Shown here piece by piece: positions 9,410 through 17,704 of a stretch of 64,000 nt of DNA. The notes beneath the pieces were generated by a model. It worked only from the letters and a program-made list of their open reading frames with translations, was not told where the DNA came from and did no database searches. Position numbers and translations under genes: made by a program. Every line of letters begins with the position of its first letter. Position 1 is the stretch's first letter. Source of the DNA: Streptomyces sp. HNM0575 (GTDB lineage Bacteria > Actinomycetota > Actinomycetes > Streptomycetales > Streptomycetaceae); the NCBI RefSeq assembly GCF_012726265.1, contig NZ_JAASAG010000001.1:124001-188000 (forward strand), given 5' to 3'.

Positions 9410-9673
9410 CCTTTTGAAGCCCTTCTCCGTCTATCCCAGTAGTGGTTCCCCGCGGCTTTCTCACGATTGGGAAACGAGGGAGCCTAGCCCACCCGGGAAG
9501 CGGGCAGCCAACGAATATCCGCGTGCACGGTCGCAGGTCGGCGGCACGTACAGTGACGGGGCCGCGCTCGCGTACGACCGACCCCGGTGAGCAGGACGAT
9601 CGAGCCAGGCGCGCTTACGACCAAGGGCGTAACGACCGGATCGCCCGAATTCGGACGAGGGGTCCCAGAAGAG

Positions 9674-11980
9674 ATGAGCGACGAGCCGAAAGCGACGGTG
9701 AGCGCCGGAGGGGGCAGGACCGGGCTTCGCCGGCTGGTCCCCACCTGGCGGTGGGCGCTGGGCGCGACGATGATCCTCGTCGTCCTCGGCTGCGGCGTCC
9801 TCGTCGCCGGCTATCTGCTGGTCAGCATCCCCCCGGCGAACGCGGCGGCCGCCGCGCAGACCAACGTCTTCCTCTACTCCGACGGCTCCCAGATCGCCCG
9901 CGACGGCGAGGTCAACAGGGAGAACATCGACCTCGCGCAGGTCCCCAAGAGCGTGCAGGAGGCCGTACTGGCCGCGGAGGACCGCGAGTTCTACCAGGAG
10001 TCGGCCATCGACCCGAAGGCCATGCTCCGCGCCGGCTGGAACATGGTCACCGGCGGCGGCAAGCAGTCCGGCTCCACGATCACTCAGCAGTACGTGAAGA
10101 ACTACTACCTCAACCAGGACCAGACCCTCACGCGGAAGGCCAAGGAGTTCTTCATCGCGCTGAAGCTGGACAACGAGGTCAGCAAGAGCGACATCCTCGA
10201 GGGCTACCTCAACACCAGCTACTTCGGCCGCAACGCCTACGGCATCCAGGCCGCCGCCCAGGCCTACTACGGCAAGGACGTGTCCGACCTGTCCACCGCC
10301 CAAGGCGCCTACCTCGCCGCGCTGGTCAACTCGCCCAACGCCTACGACACCGAGGCGCACCCCGAGAACCACCGCCGCGCCGTCGCCCGCTGGCACTACG
10401 TGCTCGACGGCATGGTCAAGAAGAGCTGGATCAGCAGGGGCGAACGCGACTCCATGGAGTTCCCCAGGCCCGGACGCGCCAAGCCCGCCACCGGAATGTC
10501 CGGCCAGCGCGGCTATCTCGTCGAAGCCGTCAAGAACTACCTGATAAGCAACGAGATCATCGACGAGCGCCGGCTCGCGGCCGGCGGCTTCCGCATCACC
10601 ACCACGCTCGACCCGAAGCGGCAGAAGGCGATGAGCGAAGCCGTCGACGACCGGCTGATGTCCAAGCTCGACAAGAAGAAGCGCAAGGTCGACAAGTACG
10701 TGCGCGCGGGCGGCACTTCGGTCGACCCCAAGACCGGGAAGATCGTCGCCATGTACGGCGGCATCGACTACACCCAGCAGTACGTCAACAACGCCACGCG
10801 CCGCGACTACCAGGTCGGCTCCACCTTCAAGCCGTTCATCTTCACCTCGGCCCTCCAGAACGACGCCAAGACGCAGGACGGCCGCAGCATCAACGCCGAC
10901 ACGGTCTACGACGGCACCAACAAGCGCGAAGTGATCAGCGACGGACACGGCACCGACTACGCGCCGGAGAACGAGGACAAGAAGTCCTACGGGCAGATCC
11001 CCGTCAGCAAGGCCATGAACAAGTCCGTCAACTCCGTCTTCGCGCAGATGGGAGTCGACGTCGGCCCGAAGAAGGTCAAGCAGACCGCCGTCGACCTGGG
11101 CCTCCCCGAGAAGACCCCCAACATGCCCGACGACGGCTCCATCGCCCTCGGCGTCGCCACCGCCTCCACAACCGACATGGCCGAGGCGTACGCGACACTC
11201 GCCAACCACGGCAAGCGCGGCCGCTACAGCCTCGTCGAGAAGGCCACGCACGGCGGCGAAGTCATCGAACTGCCCGACCGCGACGTGTCCGAAGAGGTCG
11301 AACGCCGCGCCGCCGACTCCACAACGGCCGTACTGCGCAAGGTCGTTCAGGGCGGCACCGGCACCGCGGCACAGAGCGCCGGGCGGCCCGCGGCGGGCAA
11401 GACCGGCACCGCGGAGGAGGACAAGGCCGCCTGGTTCGCGGGCTACACACCCGAACTCGCCACCGTCATCAGCGTCATGGGCCAGAACTCCGAGACCGGC
11501 GTGCAGAAGCCCCTCTACGGAGCCACCGGTCTGGAACGCGTCAACGGCGGCGGCTTCCCCGCCGAGATCTGGGGCGACTACACCAAGGCCGCCCTCGAAG
11601 GAAAGCCCGTACGCGACTTCGACCTGAAGACCGGCGGCGGCGCCGAGATCCCCAGCACCACACCGCCCGACAGCGACGAACCCAGCACGCCCCCCACCGA
11701 CGGCGGCCCCAGCACCTCCGGACCGCCCACCACCGGCCCCACCACACCGCCCACCGACGGCGGCACGCCCACCCCTCCGCCGACGGACCCGCCGACCGAC
11801 CCGGGCACACCGCCGACCGGCGGCCTCGAAGGCGGCAACACCGACGGGCAGAACGGCGGCGCCGACAACGGCAACACGGGCGGCCCCGGCGGAGACCAGG
11901 GCTGGCAGGGCGGCAACACGACGGGAAGACCCGCCTCGGCGGCCCGCATGACGGAGCTGCCCGAAGGGGACGGGACCTGA
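9674..11980 (+). CDS. bifunctional penicillin-binding protein (GT51 transglycosylase / transpeptidase)
   Basis: Class A PBP of about 768 residues that polymerises and cross-links peptidoglycan on the outer face of the membrane. A short cytoplasmic N-terminus and one transmembrane helix (GATMILVVLGCGVLVAGYLLV) precede the GT51 domain with catalytic Glu102 in EDREFY and the SGSTITQQYVKNYYL block. The transpeptidase domain has S383-x-x-K386 (GSTFKPF), S451-V-N453 and K576-T-G-T. The last about 110 residues are a Pro/Thr-rich then Gly/Asn-rich extracellular tail. The ATG at 9674 fits homologues (MSDEP) but has a weak ribosome site; an in-frame ATG at 9587 adds 29 residues. Confidence 0.92.
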   Translation: MSDEPKATVSAGGGRTGLRRLVPTWRWALGATMILVVLGCGVLVAGYLLVSIPPANAAAAAQTNVFLYSDGSQIARDGEVNRENIDLAQVPKSVQEAVLAAEDREFYQESAIDPKAMLRAGWNMVTGGGKQSGSTITQQYVKNYYLNQDQTLTRKAKEFFIALKLDNEVSKSDILEGYLNTSYFGRNAYGIQAAAQAYYGKDVSDLSTAQGAYLAALVNSPNAYDTEAHPENHRRAVARWHYVLDGMVKKSWISRGERDSMEFPRPGRAKPATGMSGQRGYLVEAVKNYLISNEIIDERRLAAGGFRITTTLDPKRQKAMSEAVDDRLMSKLDKKKRKVDKYVRAGGTSVDPKTGKIVAMYGGIDYTQQYVNNATRRDYQVGSTFKPFIFTSALQNDAKTQDGRSINADTVYDGTNKREVISDGHGTDYAPENEDKKSYGQIPVSKAMNKSVNSVFAQMGVDVGPKKVKQTAVDLGLPEKTPNMPDDGSIALGVATASTTDMAEAYATLANHGKRGRYSLVEKATHGGEVIELPDRDVSEEVERRAADSTTAVLRKVVQGGTGTAAQSAGRPAAGKTGTAEEDKAAWFAGYTPELATVISVMGQNSETGVQKPLYGATGLERVNGGGFPAEIWGDYTKAALEGKPVRDFDLKTGGGAEIPSTTPPDSDEPSTPPTDGGPSTSGPPTTGPTTPPTDGGTPTPPPTDPPTDPGTPPTGGLEGGNTDGQNGGADNGNTGGPGGDQGWQGGNTTGRPASAARMTELPEGDGT

Positions 11981-12146
11981 CGGTGTGAGCGGCTGAGCGG
12001 TGTGAGCGGCTGAGGAGCGAGCGGTGGAGCGAGCCGTGGACCCGGTGCGCTCAGCGGGCCCGGAGAGGCCGGCGGATCAGGAAGGTTCGGCGGGCCCGGA
12101 GGGTTCGGTGGATCCGCGGCGGGTCAGACAACGGATCAGGGACGGG

Positions 12147-12542
12147 TCAGAGATACAGCCCGGTCGAATCCTCGGAACCCTGAAGCCGCTCCGAGGCCAC
12201 CGCATGCAGATCGCGCTCCCGCATCAGCACGTACGCCACGCCACGCACCTCGACCTCCGCCCGGTCCTCCGGATCGAAGAGCACGCGGTCGCCCGGCTCG
12301 ACGGTACGGACGTTCTGCCCGACGGCGACGACCTCCGCCCACGCGAGCCGGCGGCCCACCGCCGCCGTCGCGGGAATCACGATCCCGCCCGAGGAGCGCC
12401 GCTCGCCCTCCTCGATGTCCGTACGGACCAGCACACGGTCGTGCAGCATCCGGATCGGCAGCTTGTCGTGGCGCGCCATGCCCGAGCCCACGCCGGCTTC
12501 CGCACCGGGGGCCGCATGACCGGTAGAGGATTCGGAACTCAC
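12147..12542 (-). CDS. GroES-like (Cpn10 family) protein
   Basis: A 131-residue protein whose middle and C-terminal part is a Cpn10 fold: KLPIRMLHDRVLVR, the mobile-loop region GERRSSGGIVIPATA, GDRVLFDPEDRAEVEVRG and a final VLMRERDLHAV. It is longer than canonical GroES by an N-terminal low-complexity leader of about 25 residues and is not next to a groEL, so it is a paralogue rather than the main co-chaperonin. Translation may start at the GTG at 12542 or at the internal ATG at 12479; neither has a clear ribosome site. Confidence 0.82.
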   Translation of the reverse strand: MSSESSTGHAAPGAEAGVGSGMARHDKLPIRMLHDRVLVRTDIEEGERRSSGGIVIPATAAVGRRLAWAEVVAVGQNVRTVEPGDRVLFDPEDRAEVEVRGVAYVLMRERDLHAVASERLQGSEDSTGLYL

Positions 12543-12564
12543 GGCTAGACCGTATATCAGCGCC

Positions 12565-12888
12565 TCAGCGCCCGCGGCGCCGTGCCGACAGGGCGAACAG
12601 GCCGCCCACCACGGCCACTGCGACCAAAGCCACCGGAATCACCCGCTCCAGGCGGGGCGAACCCTTCTCGTCGACGAACTTCGACCGCACGTCCGCCACC
12701 GCGCGGTTCGCCGCCACATACGCGCGGCCCGCGGTCCGGTCGACCGCGGCGGCCGCCTTCGCCTTCGCGTCGCCCGCGATCGTCCTGGGGTGCACGCGCA
12801 CCGCGATCTCATCGAGTGTCGCGGCGAGTTCGCGCCGCCTGCCGATGATGTCCGCCTCGATGTCCGCGGGAGTCCTGCCTTGTGGCAC
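12565..12888 (-). CDS. DUF3618 domain membrane protein
   Basis: A 107-residue protein with the DUF3618 motif near its start (TPADIEADIIGRRRELAATL followed by DEIAVRVHP), a helical linker, and a single C-terminal transmembrane helix (VIPVALVAVAVVGGLFAL) ending in a basic tail (SARRRGR), so it should be a tail-anchored inner-membrane protein. The GTG at 12888 follows GGAGG at good spacing. Function unknown. It is transcribed toward the GroES-like gene with 22 bases between, so the two may be one unit. Confidence 0.85.
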   Translation of the reverse strand: MPQGRTPADIEADIIGRRRELAATLDEIAVRVHPRTIAGDAKAKAAAAVDRTAGRAYVAANRAVADVRSKFVDEKGSPRLERVIPVALVAVAVVGGLFALSARRRGR

Positions 12889-13256
12889 CGCGCCGCCTCC
12901 GTCGAATCGATCCGTCGTTCCTGCCCGCCGCACGGCGGCCCGCACACCACGGCACAGCCGTACGCCTTGCCTTCGCACGCGGCCCGCACCGCCAACCACG
13001 GCCCGGACCACAGCAGTCGGGCCGCCGCCCGGGCCGCACGGCCACGCACAGTCCTGCGCGTTCCCCGTGCCGTCCGCGCCGAACTCGCCCCGCACGCACC
13101 GGCGGCGCCGGCGGCGCCGGCCGTACGGGCACGCCGCTGTACGGCAGGCCTGCCGTACAGTCTGTCAGCTCGGCCCACCGGCCGCCCCGCGGCACCCCCG
13201 GCACACGGGGCTGCGGCTACTCTCGGGACCGACGACAGCTACACCGAGGAGCACAG
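12889..13256. other. intergenic region between DUF3618 gene and bcp
   Basis: A 368-base divergent promoter region with no convincing gene. It contains GGCGCC-rich short repeats near 13101-13122 and a perfect 24-base palindrome (listed separately) about 100 bases upstream of bcp. Confidence 0.6.
13137..13160. promoter_or_regulatory. perfect 24-base palindrome upstream of bcp
   Basis: The 12-base arm CTGTACGGCAGG is followed directly by its exact reverse complement, with no spacer. It lies in the bcp / DUF3618 divergent promoter region. This shape fits a dimeric repressor operator better than a terminator because there is no loop. No regulator is encoded next to it. Confidence 0.45.
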
Positions 13257-13730
13257 ATGAGTGAGCGACTGGAGCCCGGCGACACCGCCCCCGACTTCGA
13301 ACTGCCGGACGCGGACGGCAAGCAGGTCTCGCTCGCCGACCGCAAGGGCCGCAAGGTCATCGTCTACTTCTACCCCGCGGCGATGACGCCCGGCTGCACC
13401 AAGCAGGCCTGCGACTTCACCGACAACCTCGACCTGCTCGCCGGAGCCGGCTACGACGTCATCGGTGTCTCCCCGGACAAGGCCGAGAAGCTCGCCAAGT
13501 TCCGCGAGAAGGAGAACCTGGGCGTCACGCTCGTCGCAGACCCCTCGAAGGAGGTCATGCAGGCGTACGGCGCCTTCGGCGAGAAGAAGCTCTACGGGAA
13601 GACCGTCACCGGAGTCATCCGCTCCACCGTGATCGTCGGTGCCGACGGCAAGGTGGAACGCGCGCTGTACAACGTCAAGGCGACGGGACACGTGGCCAAG
13701 CTGATCAAGGACCTCGAACTGGAGCAGTAG
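13257..13730 (+). CDS. bcp: thioredoxin-dependent peroxiredoxin (Bcp/PrxQ family)
   Basis: A 157-residue thiol peroxidase that reduces hydrogen peroxide and organic hydroperoxides using thioredoxin. The active site is TPGCTKQAC: peroxidatic Cys47 and resolving Cys52 four residues apart, the PrxQ arrangement. The thioredoxin fold is recognisable from APDFELPDADGKQVSLAD to the C-terminal HVAKLIKDL. The ATG at 13257 follows GAGGA. It appears monocistronic, with a hairpin terminator about 30 bases after the stop. Confidence 0.95.
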   Translation: MSERLEPGDTAPDFELPDADGKQVSLADRKGRKVIVYFYPAAMTPGCTKQACDFTDNLDLLAGAGYDVIGVSPDKAEKLAKFREKENLGVTLVADPSKEVMQAYGAFGEKKLYGKTVTGVIRSTVIVGADGKVERALYNVKATGHVAKLIKDLELEQ

Positions 13731-14046
13731 CTCGAACCGGAGCAGCAGAAGGCACGAGTCACGCCCTGTGCGCTCCCCGCGGTGGCGGCGGGAAGTGCAC
13801 AGGGCGACAGTGTGTGTACGCAGTGCACACGGCCGCCGGGGGTGCGGGCCTCGAAGGCGCCCAGGGCGCGGAGGGCGCCGGGCGGGGACGGGGTGCGCCT
13901 CGATCGGTGTAACCGCGGCCGCTTTCCCTCCTTGAACTGTGCGAGACGGCGACGATCTGTACGAGGGCACGACGGACGTCGTCGGCCGGGGTCCGGCAGG
14001 GGGTCCGGCCGGGGTCCGGTCGACGGGCGGGAAGCACGGGGGCGCG
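13731..14046. other. intergenic region between bcp and HNH gene
   Basis: A 316-base region with the bcp terminator at 13762-13806 and otherwise GC-rich sequence. No gene or clear promoter element was recognised. An in-frame ATG at 13939 could lengthen the HNH protein by 36 residues. Confidence 0.5.
13762..13806. terminator. hairpin terminator after bcp
   Basis: A perfect 10-base stem CGCCCTGTGC / GCACAGGGCG encloses a GC-rich loop with further partial pairing. It lies 32 bases after the bcp stop. Confidence 0.6.
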
Positions 14047-15075
14047 ATGGGTGCGATGCGGGGGAGTAAGTACACGCGGGAGGAGCTCGCGGAGGCGGTG
14101 GCCGCGGTCTCGAACTGGACGGAGCTGATGCGCGCGCTCGGCGTGCACGTCAGCGGAGGCGGCCGCCGTACGTTGCAGCGAGCTGTGGCGCAACACGGGC
14201 TGGACACCGGCCACTTCACGCGGGTCAGTCCCTGGGCCAGGTACTCGGACGAGCAGATCGCGGACGCCGTGGCCTCCTCGACCATGCTCCGTGAAGTCGT
14301 CGGCAAGCTGGGCGCGGCTCCCTCCACCGGGACGCTGTCGCACATCCGGCGCCGCATCGCGGCGGCGGGCCTGGACGTGAGTCACTTCCCGGGCCTGAAC
14401 CGAGCACCGTCCGAACTGCCCTTCGCGGACGATGAGTTGAGAGCGGCGGCCCGGTCGGCACGGAGCCTGCGCGGCCTCGCACGCGCCCTCGGCGTGCCCG
14501 ACGACGGCCGCTCCCGTGCCGCGTTGCGCAGGATGCTCCGTGACGCCGGAGCGGACGTCTCCCACTTCTCCCACGCGCGCGTCGCCGTCCCCGAGCCGGC
14601 CCTGCGCGCGGCGGTGGCACGGTGCGGCTCCTATGCCGACGTGCTGCGGGAGCTGGGCATGCCCGTGAACGAAGCGAATCGCATGAAGGTCCGGAGACGT
14701 GCTCACAGGCTCGGCCTGGACGACGGTCATTTCCGGCGACCCGCGAGGCGCACCCGGCGGGCGGGCCCGCCGGAGCGAATCGCTCAGCACGTGCTCCGGA
14801 TCCGTCCGGAGGGCCTCCCGCGCGTCAGACACGAGCGGCTGCGCCGCGCCCTCGACGAGTTGCGGGTGCCGTATGAGTGCGCCCGCTGCGCCAACTCCGG
14901 TTCCTGGCAGGGGGAACGGCTGACGTTGCAGATCGACCACATCAACGGAGACTGGCGCGACAACCGGCCGGAGAACCTGCGCTATCTCTGCCCGAACTGC
15001 CACGCCGTGACCGGCACCTGGTGCGGTCGCAACCGCGGACGGGGAGCGGGACCGGCCGGTCCCGCGCGGCAGTAG
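14047..15075 (+). CDS. HNH endonuclease with four N-terminal helical repeats
   Basis: A 342-residue protein. The C-terminal HNH nuclease has two zinc-knuckle pairs, C278-x-x-C281 and C315-x-x-C318, around D297-H298-I-N300 and RPENLRYLCPNCH, the standard ββα-metal layout. Residues 13-230 are four degenerate repeats of about 55-60 residues; each has a helical block with a conserved Leu-Gly turn (ALGV, KLGA, ALGV, ELGM), a basic segment (RTLQRAV, HIRRRIA, AALRRML, KVRRRAH) and ends in [GS]HF (positions 57, 114, 174, 229). The repeats look like small helix-turn-helix units that could read DNA. The ATG at 14047 or 14056 is most likely. It sits directly upstream of tRNA-Leu. Confidence 0.85.
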   Translation: MGAMRGSKYTREELAEAVAAVSNWTELMRALGVHVSGGGRRTLQRAVAQHGLDTGHFTRVSPWARYSDEQIADAVASSTMLREVVGKLGAAPSTGTLSHIRRRIAAAGLDVSHFPGLNRAPSELPFADDELRAAARSARSLRGLARALGVPDDGRSRAALRRMLRDAGADVSHFSHARVAVPEPALRAAVARCGSYADVLRELGMPVNEANRMKVRRRAHRLGLDDGHFRRPARRTRRAGPPERIAQHVLRIRPEGLPRVRHERLRRALDELRVPYECARCANSGSWQGERLTLQIDHINGDWRDNRPENLRYLCPNCHAVTGTWCGRNRGRGAGPAGPARQ

Positions 15076-15088
15076 ACTGCGCTGGCGA

Positions 15089-15170
15089 GCGCGAGTGCCG
15101 GAACTGGCAGACGGGCCGGGTTTAGGTCCCGGTGCCTGCGGGCGTGAGGGTTCGAGTCCCTCCTCGCGCA
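15089..15170 (+). tRNA. tRNA-Leu (anticodon UAG)
   Basis: The acceptor stem GCGCGAG (15089-15095) pairs with CTCGCGC (15163-15169). The anticodon stem CCGGG/CCCGG encloses loop TTTAGGT with anticodon TAG at 15123-15125. A long variable arm (GCCTGCGGGCGTGAG region) and T-loop GGTTCGAGTCC are present. The CCA end is not encoded. Confidence 0.95.
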
Positions 15171-15175
15171 CGATT

Positions 15176-15209
15176 CGAGCCCCGCCCCTGGTCATGGGGG
15201 TGGGGCTCG
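15176..15209. terminator. terminator between tRNA-Leu and rdgB
   Basis: CGAGCCCC pairs with GGGGCTCG, extended by a G-T and CCCC/GGGG, around a short TGGTCAT loop. It lies six bases after tRNA-Leu and could serve the convergent rdgB gene too. Confidence 0.7.
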
Positions 15210-15247
15210 TTCCGTGGGGTGCTGCGCGGCGGGCCGCCGGAGCCTGC

Positions 15248-15889
15248 TCAGCCCAGCAGTTCGCGGATCTCCCCCGCCAGGGCGCGGAAGGCGAGGCCGC
15301 GGTGGCTGATCGCGTTCTTCTCCTCGGGGCTCAGCTCCGCGCACGTGCGGGTGTCGCCGTCGGGCTGGAGGACCGGGTCGTAGCCGAAGCCGCCGGTGCC
15401 GGAGGGGGCGTGCCGGAGGGTGCCGCGGAGGCGGCCTTCGGTGACGCGTTCGGTGCCGTCGGGCAGGGCGAGGGCGGCGGCGCAGGCGAAGTGGGCGCCG
15501 CGGTGCCGGGGGTCGATGTCGGCGAGCTGGGCGAGCAGCAGGTCGAGGTTGGCCTTGTCGTCGCCGTGCCGTCCGGCCCAGCGGGCGGAGAAGATGCCGG
15601 GGGCACCGCCGAGTACGTCGACGCAGAGGCCGGAGTCGTCGGCGACGGCCGGCAGGCCGGTGGCCTGGGCGAGGGTGCGGGCCTTGAGGAGGGCGTTCTC
15701 GGCGAAGGTCACGCCGGTCTCTTTGACGTCGGGGATGTCCGGGTAGGCGTCGGCGCCGACGAGTTCCAGCTGTATGCCGGCGTCGGTGAGGATGGCCTGG
15801 AGTTCGGTGACCTTGTGCGCGTTGCGGGTGGCGAGGATCAGTCGTGTGTGCGGGGGGCGTCCGTGCGGAGGTTGGGCGCTGCTGCTCAT
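15248..15889 (-). CDS. rdgB: RdgB/HAM1 family non-canonical purine NTP pyrophosphatase
   Basis: Housecleaning enzyme that hydrolyses dITP, ITP and XTP to the monophosphates, keeping deaminated purines out of DNA and RNA. The 213-residue sequence has the N-terminal substrate motif LILATRNAHKV, the signature VADDSGLCVDVLGGAPGIFS, ARWAG, the GTGGFGYDPVL loop, and the C-terminal SHRGLAFRAL. The N-terminal about 12 residues before RLILATRN are variable. It converges on tRNA-Leu. Confidence 0.96.
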   Translation of the reverse strand: MSSSAQPPHGRPPHTRLILATRNAHKVTELQAILTDAGIQLELVGADAYPDIPDVKETGVTFAENALLKARTLAQATGLPAVADDSGLCVDVLGGAPGIFSARWAGRHGDDKANLDLLLAQLADIDPRHRGAHFACAAALALPDGTERVTEGRLRGTLRHAPSGTGGFGYDPVLQPDGDTRTCAELSPEEKNAISHRGLAFRALAGEIRELLG

Positions 15890-16122
15890 GGGGCCGATTA
15901 TCCACCGGGGGGTTCGCGTGGTGGCGGGCGGCCGGTCGCGGTCCCGCGGCGGTGGCGGGCGGCCGGGTTCGGGCGGGCGGTACGGTTGTTCGGAGTTCTC
16001 CTGCCGGGCTCTCGTACGGGGCCTGAGTACGGAACTCCCGTACGGGGCTCTCGCCGGGAACTCTCGTACGGGCAGGGCGAGTTGCCACGGGGACGGCTAC
16101 GGACGGGGAGGTGGCGGAGCGC

Positions 16123-16506
16123 GTGATCGACGCCGGTGTGAGCACGATGCCGGAGGCTCGGCGTGTGCGCCCCCGCGTGCTTTCTCGTGTGCGTCCCCGC
16201 ATGCGTCTGCGCCTGGGCGTCTCCGCGTCGTTGTTCCCGGTCCTCGGGTTCCTGTGCTCGGGTGCGGGTCTCACGTCCGCGCTGACGGCCGCCGCGACCG
16301 CCGCGACTGTGGTGCTGGTGTGCCGCGCCGTCGTGGGTGCCGCCGTCGCTGTCGCGGTCGCCGTGCCGCGGGTGCCGCGTGGCCGGGTCCGTACGGCGAT
16401 CCGGGACCGTGAGCTGCGCACGGCTTTTCTTCCGCAGCGTGATCCGGACGCCGTGGGGCGTCCGCGTCCGCGAGCGCCGGGCTGTCGTATCGCGACGGCC
16501 GTGTAG
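16123..16506 (+). CDS. DUF6412 family small membrane protein
   Basis: A 127-residue protein with a basic N-terminus, two hydrophobic segments (VSASLFPVLGFLCSG and TAAATAATVVLVCRAVVGAAVAVAVAV) and a conserved-looking C-terminal motif RTAFLPQRDPDAVGRPRPRAPG typical of DUF6412. This family usually sits immediately before a YidC-like gene in Streptomyces, as here. The GTG at 16123 is favoured because GGGGAGG lies ten bases upstream; GTG 16111 is an alternative. Function unknown; a role with the YidC paralogue is inferred from the pairing. Confidence 0.75.
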   Translation: MIDAGVSTMPEARRVRPRVLSRVRPRMRLRLGVSASLFPVLGFLCSGAGLTSALTAAATAATVVLVCRAVVGAAVAVAVAVPRVPRGRVRTAIRDRELRTAFLPQRDPDAVGRPRPRAPGCRIATAV

Positions 16507-16747
16507 CGCTCGCTCTCCGTTCTTCTCCTTCCGCCTCCCGCCTCTTCCGTCTCCTTCCGCCGCCTTCGTGACGCGGCGGCGGTGTCGTCGTCGCCCTGGT
16601 CCGGGCCGGTCCCGGCTCGGGGCGCGACCGCGGGTACGGGGCCGAGCCTGCGTCTGCGCGGTTCGTCACGCCGGTCTGTCTTCCGCGCCGGTGCGTGCGC
16701 ACCGGTGTTTCCGATCAGGCACGACGAGACCCGTGGAGGGTTCGAGC

Positions 16748-17584
16748 ATGTCCTTTTTCGCTGCTTTCGTGGAGCGGTTCTCCGCTCTCCTCGCTCCGTT
16801 CTTCGGCGCTTCGGCGACGGCTGCCGCGATCGTCGCGTGCACGCTGTGCGTGCGTCTGGCGCTGCATCCGCTGGCGCGTGCGGCGGTACGGGGTGAGCGC
16901 GTACGGGCCCGGCTCGCGCCTCGTATCGCGGAGCTGAAGCGGGATCATGATGGTGATCAGGAGGGTCTGCGGCGGGAGTTGGAGAGGTTGCAGGAGCGGG
17001 AGGGGGCCTCGCCGGTGGCGGGGTGTCTGCCGATGTTGTTGCAGCTGCCGGTGTTCTTCGCGATGTACCACCTCTTCACGACGGATGAGGCGCTGCTCGG
17101 CCATACGTTGCTGGGCGCGCCGCTGGGCGGGCGGCTGTGGGACGCGGTGGAGGCGGGTGGTGTCCTGGGCGGCCCGTGCCTGGTGTACGCGGGGTTGTTC
17201 GTGCTGGTGGCCGCCGTGGCGACGTGGACTTATGTGCGTACGCGCAGGCTCATGGCGGCCAGGGCCGCTGCCCCGGCTGCGACCGCGACTGCGGCTGCGA
17301 CCGCCGGTGCCGCTCCTGCCTCGGTCCCGGTCACGGCCGCGGGCCGCACGCTGACTTCGGGTGCGCCGGCGCCGGGTGGCGCCGTGGCGCGGGCGCTGCC
17401 GCTGCTGTCGTTCGGGACGCTGATCACGGTCGCGGTGGTGCCGCTGGCGGCGGCGCTGTACGTGGTGACGACCACGACGTGGACGGCGGTGGAGCGGGCC
17501 GCTCTGGGCGCGGGACGGGTGGAGACGGTGCCCGGTGCGGGCGCCGCTCCGTCGGCCCGTCGGGTCAGGAGGTCCACTACATGA
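16748..17584 (+). CDS. YidC/Oxa1 family membrane protein insertase paralogue
   Basis: A 278-residue polytopic protein of the YidC/Oxa1/Alb3 family that inserts proteins into the membrane. It has the family core: a first helix (TAAAIVACTLCVRLALHPLA), a charged cytoplasmic hairpin (IAELKRDHDGDQEGLRRELERL), then SPVAGCLPMLLQLPVFFAMYHLF, the hallmark region. The Arg expected in the first core helix is present (VRLALHPL). It is shorter than the housekeeping Streptomyces YidC (about 430 residues) and is not in the rpmH-rnpA locus, so it is an accessory copy paired with DUF6412. The ATG at 16748 follows GGAGGG. Confidence 0.85.
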   Translation: MSFFAAFVERFSALLAPFFGASATAAAIVACTLCVRLALHPLARAAVRGERVRARLAPRIAELKRDHDGDQEGLRRELERLQEREGASPVAGCLPMLLQLPVFFAMYHLFTTDEALLGHTLLGAPLGGRLWDAVEAGGVLGGPCLVYAGLFVLVAAVATWTYVRTRRLMAARAAAPAATATAAATAGAAPASVPVTAAGRTLTSGAPAPGGAVARALPLLSFGTLITVAVVPLAAALYVVTTTTWTAVERAALGAGRVETVPGAGAAPSARRVRRSTT

Positions 17585-17704
17585 ACACGGGGTTGTGTAT
17601 CTGAACTCCCTCTTGGAGGATCGGCCGCTCTGATCCAGACATTTCGGCGACGGCCGGCCCTCCGCCGGCGGTCCGCCGAGCCCGACCTCGGAGTGGAGTG
17701 GGAC

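Noticed and set aside
12541..12553. ACGGCTAGACCGT resembling a DasR element at the GroES-like start
   Set aside because: It lacks one base of the symmetric core, so the half-sites are out of register.
15089..15247. tRNA-Leu as an integration site for a mobile element
   Set aside because: No integrase, excisionase or duplicated tRNA end was seen on either side.
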